Of a stretch of 64,000 nt of DNA, positions 61,501-64,000 are shown one piece after another; the stretch's first letter is position 1; every line of letters starts with the position of its first letter. Made by a program: the position numbers and the translations under genes. This DNA is from MGIIb-O5 sp036154155 (lineage in GTDB: Archaea; Thermoplasmatota; Poseidoniia; Poseidoniales; Thalassarchaeaceae), in assembly GCA_036154155.1 (NCBI GenBank), contig JAYZLP010000020.1, forward strand, positions 15,249-79,248, in the 5' to 3' direction. The notes below the pieces were generated by a model, which was not told the origin of the DNA, did not search any database, and was given only the letters and a program-made list of their open reading frames with translations.

Positions 61501-62445
61501 ATGAATACCCAAATGCTGGTCGATGAGGCAGTAGAGACACTTCAATCTCAAATCGACGATACGGCCATTATCGCTTGTTCGGGTGGTATAGACAGCACAG
61601 TGGCCGCCGTACTCGCTCACCGTGCTGTGGGAAGCCTACTGCATTGCGTCTATGTCGACACCGGATTCATGCGTAAGCATGAGACTGAGGAGGTCTCAGA
61701 AATGTTTTCCGAAATGGGAATCAAGCTGAAGGTGGTCGACGCTTCTGAACGCTTCTTCTCTAATTTGGAAGGAGTCACCGATCCAGAGCATAAGCGTAAG
61801 GTGATAGGCGAGCAATTCATTCGGGTCTTCGAGGAAGAGCAGTCCTCTTGTGGGGCCAAGTATCTGGTTCAAGGGACCATAGCACCTGATTGGATAGAGT
61901 CGGGTGGAGGGGAGAGAGACGTAATCAAGAGCCATCACAATGTTGGGGGCCTCCCGGAGGACGTCGATCTAGTGATCGTAGAGCCGCTACACGAGTTCTA
62001 CAAGGATGAAGTAAGGTCGATAGCCAGAGAGTTGGGAATAAAGTCCAGTGAAAGACAGCCGTTCCCCGGTCCAGGCCTAGCAGTACGAGTCCTGGGGGAA
62101 CTAACCCCCGAGAGGGTAGAGGCCTGCAGAGAGGCCTGCCACATTGTCGAGAAGCGTCTTAATGAGGCTGCAGGGGACGGCAAATGCGACCTCCCTTGGC
62201 AATACTTCGCCGCCCTATTGCCAGTTAGGAGTGTGGGCGTGCACGGAGATGCACGTGTTCATGGGGAGACAGTGGTCGTCCGAGCCGTAACCAGTCTCGA
62301 TGGAATGAGTGCAAAGTACTCCCCCATTCCGCACGATGTACTGTCCTCAATTAGCACTGAAATTACAAACACTCTGAAGGGCCACGTAAACCGCGTTGTA
62401 TACGATATTACCCACAAACCACCGGGCACAATAGAGTGGGAATGA
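61501..62445 (+). CDS. guaA: GMP synthase, ATP pyrophosphatase subunit B
   Basis: A 314-residue PP-loop ATPase subunit: SGGIDSTVAA near residue 30, KYLVQGTIAPDWIE, SHHNVGGLP, PFPGPGLAVRVLGE and the C-terminal dimer domain ending in VVYDITHKPPGTIEWE. It aminates XMP to GMP; in many archaea the glutaminase is a separate gene, and none is seen here. Start ATG 61501 is preferred (ggggtg about 10 bases upstream); GTG 61489, overlapping purE, is possible. Confidence 0.93.
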   Translation: MNTQMLVDEAVETLQSQIDDTAIIACSGGIDSTVAAVLAHRAVGSLLHCVYVDTGFMRKHETEEVSEMFSEMGIKLKVVDASERFFSNLEGVTDPEHKRKVIGEQFIRVFEEEQSSCGAKYLVQGTIAPDWIESGGGERDVIKSHHNVGGLPEDVDLVIVEPLHEFYKDEVRSIARELGIKSSERQPFPGPGLAVRVLGELTPERVEACREACHIVEKRLNEAAGDGKCDLPWQYFAALLPVRSVGVHGDARVHGETVVVRAVTSLDGMSAKYSPIPHDVLSSISTEITNTLKGHVNRVVYDITHKPPGTIEWE

Positions 62446-62487
62446 TTCCGATTCATTGATGAATGGGTGAACCAGCGGGCGACTAAG

Positions 62488-62563
62488 GCCGACATAGCTT
62501 AGTTGGTGGAGCGGTGGACTGTTAATCCACAGGTCGCAGGTTCAAGTCCTGCTGTCGGCGCCA
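62488..62563 (+). tRNA. tRNA-Asn (GTT), CCA encoded
   Basis: Acceptor gccgaca/tgtcggc, D-arm gcttagttggtggagc, anticodon stem gtgga/tccac with loop ctgttaa (GTT), T-stem gcagg/cctgc and CCA at 62561-62563. The next base begins the TGA stop of the convergent repeat protein. Confidence 0.95.
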
Positions 62564-64000
62564 TCAATCCCTTCGTGCGAATGCCGCTATGGAGAGAACC
62601 AGAAGGGCCGAAATGAGCCCGAAACCAGGGGTCTCATCACTGTCCGCAATGTCATTGAAGTCATCCAGTGGGTCGCAAATGTCGTCGGCGTCGATATCAC
62701 TGGGGATGGAATCGGGATTGAGAGAGTCGCTCTCACATTCCTCTTCGAGGTCATCCGAGAATTGATCGCCGTCATCGTCGGTATCGGCATTGTTTCCGAT
62801 CCCGTCCCCGTCGGTGTCCAGCCACTCTGCTCCGTCTCCGGGGAACGCGTCATCGGCATCAGCCACCCCGTCCCCGTCGTCATCGGGGTCTTGTTCGTCA
62901 CACGACCCGTCCCCATCGACGTCATTGGGCACCGACTCCACATCCATTGGGTCGCTGCCGCAGTCTGGCTCTGTGGAATCGCCCCATCCATCCCCGTCGT
63001 CGTCGTCGTCGGCATTGTTTCCGATCCCGTCCCCGTCGGTGTCCAGCCACTCTGCCCCGTCTCCGGGGAACGCGTCTTCGACATCAGCCGCCCCGTCCCC
63101 GTCCATATCTTCATCAAGCCCGTCGCAGATCCCGTCCCCGTCCATGTCCTCAGGTGTTGATCCCGAGTTCATCCCGTCACTACCGCAATCTCCCTCGTCA
63201 TAATCGGACCAACCATCATTGTCATCGTCGGTATCGGCATTGTCCCCGACCCCGTCTCCATCGGTGTCTAGCCACTCGGAGTTATCATCAGGAAATGCAT
63301 CCTCGCCATCGTCGACTCCGTCATTATCGGAGTCATTGTCCATGGAATCGCACTCTCCGTCACTATCTGAATCAACGGGTATTGAATTGTAGTCGAGTGG
63401 ATCAGACCCGCACCATCCCTCATTGATGTCTGTGAAACCATCTCCGTCATCGTCGTAGTCAATTGGGTCGCATTCCCCGTCGCCGTCAGTATCAGTAGGA
63501 ACCGAATTAGGATCTAGAGGGTCGGAGAAGCACCTCTCCTCCATAAGGTCAGGGACTCCGTCATTATCGTCATCGTCATCGACGTTGTCGCCCTTCCCGT
63601 CGCCGTCTGAATCATCCCATTCTGTGGGGTCATTTGGGAATGCATCATCACCGTCTTCAACACCGTCCCCATCGGTATCTTCATCGAGCGGGTCACAGAT
63701 TCCATCAGAGTCCGTGTCTATTGGTACTGAAGAGGAATCAAGCGGGTCAGATCCGCAGTCGCTCTCTACGGTGTCCGGCCAACCATCGTTATCATCGTCC
63801 TCATCAGCATTGTCGCCCGTACCATCCATGTCGGTGTCAGTGGTCTCGTTCGGGTTTAGTGGGAAGTCGTCTTCCGCGTCCTCCACTCCATCGTTGTCGT
63901 CATCGTTGTCGGTGTCATTGGGAATTCCATCGCCATCGAAGTCGTCCCCTTCCAGAGCATCACATATGCCGTTAGAATCAGCATCCACAGGGGAATCAGA
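62564..64000 (-). CDS. Giant thrombospondin type 3 repeat surface protein (3' part)
   Basis: At least 478 residues of a protein whose start lies beyond the window (the frame is still open at 64000). It is almost all Asp-rich calcium-binding TSP3 repeats (DTDGDGIGNNAD, DDDGDG) alternating with CGSDPLD turns, in a unit of about 75 residues. It ends with TPGFGLISALLVLSIAAFARRD: PGF, a TM helix and basic residues, which is the layout of a PGF-CTERM signal cut by archaeosortase A. It is probably anchored outside the cell, where calcium would stiffen it; adhesion or particle binding is likely. Confidence 0.88.
   Translation of the reverse strand, partial: SDSPVDADSNGICDALEGDDFDGDGIPNDTDNDDDNDGVEDAEDDFPLNPNETTDTDMDGTGDNADEDDDNDGWPDTVESDCGSDPLDSSSVPIDTDSDGICDPLDEDTDGDGVEDGDDAFPNDPTEWDDSDGDGKGDNVDDDDDNDGVPDLMEERCFSDPLDPNSVPTDTDGDGECDPIDYDDDGDGFTDINEGWCGSDPLDYNSIPVDSDSDGECDSMDNDSDNDGVDDGEDAFPDDNSEWLDTDGDGVGDNADTDDDNDGWSDYDEGDCGSDGMNSGSTPEDMDGDGICDGLDEDMDGDGAADVEDAFPGDGAEWLDTDGDGIGNNADDDDDGDGWGDSTEPDCGSDPMDVESVPNDVDGDGSCDEQDPDDDGDGVADADDAFPGDGAEWLDTDGDGIGNNADTDDDGDQFSDDLEEECESDSLNPDSIPSDIDADDICDPLDDFNDIADSDETPGFGLISALLVLSIAAFARRD
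62786..63089 (-). repeat. Near-identical 79-base repeats, 225-base period
   Basis: 62786-62864 and 63011-63089 differ at only three of 79 bases and are 225 bases (75 codons) apart. They code for the AFPGDGAEWLDTDGDGIGNNAD part of the TSP3 unit. Such identity indicates recent unit duplication. Confidence 0.8.

Noticed and set aside
62564..64000. Regular repeats that could suggest a CRISPR array
   Set aside because: The period is 75 codons in an intact reading frame of calcium-binding repeats, with no unique spacers.

Overview
The window (about 52% GC by eye) looks like a planktonic euryarchaeon of the Marine Group II type (Candidatus Poseidoniales, Thermoplasmatota); Marine Group III is the main alternative. 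The lineage is inferred from gene content, not from a tree. Archaeal information-processing genes (PolD small subunit, TFB, aIF2-alpha, L44e, S27e, L37e, Nop10, Nob1, archaeal TyrRS and PheRS-alpha) sit among genes of an aerobic heterotroph (ETF, two acyl-CoA dehydrogenases, SCO proteins, glycine cleavage) and large Asp-rich secreted proteins. Coding is very dense: no gene-free stretch exceeds about 160 bases, and many convergent genes touch or overlap at their stop codons. All seven tRNA genes encode their 3' CCA. Layout: 1-6.8 kb carries the end of a Na+/solute symporter, a PAP2-like membrane enzyme, a PiT phosphate carrier fused to a PhoU-like domain, a divergent AbrB-PhoU regulator, a TauE-like exporter and a thioredoxin-CcdA fusion. 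6.8-13.5 kb has tRNA-Val, deoC, serC, pdxT, a COG2108-like radical SAM protein, an Fe-S PD-(D/E)XK nuclease with an OB-like tail, tRNA-Ser, a ubiquitin-like modifier and pepE. 13.5-17.1 kb is a translation block (PAC2 chaperone, nop10, aIF2-alpha, S27e, L44e, two small membrane proteins, L37e). 17.1-29.6 kb holds purF, a propeller-PKD protein, etfBA with a glutaryl-CoA dehydrogenase-like gene, a secreted propeller protein, tyrS, HMG-CoA synthase, a second acyl-CoA dehydrogenase and an H-protein-like gene lacking the lipoyl lysine. 29.6-37.6 kb holds a bacterial-type CCA enzyme, a PCMT-like protein, tRNA-Val, a CinA-like amidase, DP1, serB, a MoaD-like modifier, tatA, nob1, a VTT membrane protein, tRNA-Glu and a SLOG-like protein. 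37.7-42.8 kb holds sufS-sufE-DUF59, folD, tRNA-Thr, a zinc-ribbon membrane protein and pheS. 42.7-51.5 kb is an island of exported proteins: YHYH-domain protein, two SCO lipoproteins, two LVIVD-type propeller proteins and two related small anchored proteins. 51.6-64 kb holds tRNA-Ala, TFB, gcvT, an EF-hand protein, an epimerase-like protein, gcvPA/gcvPB, purE, guaA subunit B, tRNA-Asn and the 3' part of a giant thrombospondin-type-3 repeat surface protein. How it fits together: serC, serB, folD and gcvT/PA/PB link serine, glycine and one-carbon metabolism; purF, purE and guaA use those one-carbon units; etfAB probably takes electrons from the two acyl-CoA dehydrogenases; suf genes supply Fe-S clusters. 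The exported SCO/LVIVD/YHYH island is the best candidate for an undescribed system: I infer a cell-surface, possibly copper-dependent module whose two propeller proteins share His motifs and whose two SCO proteins could load copper.
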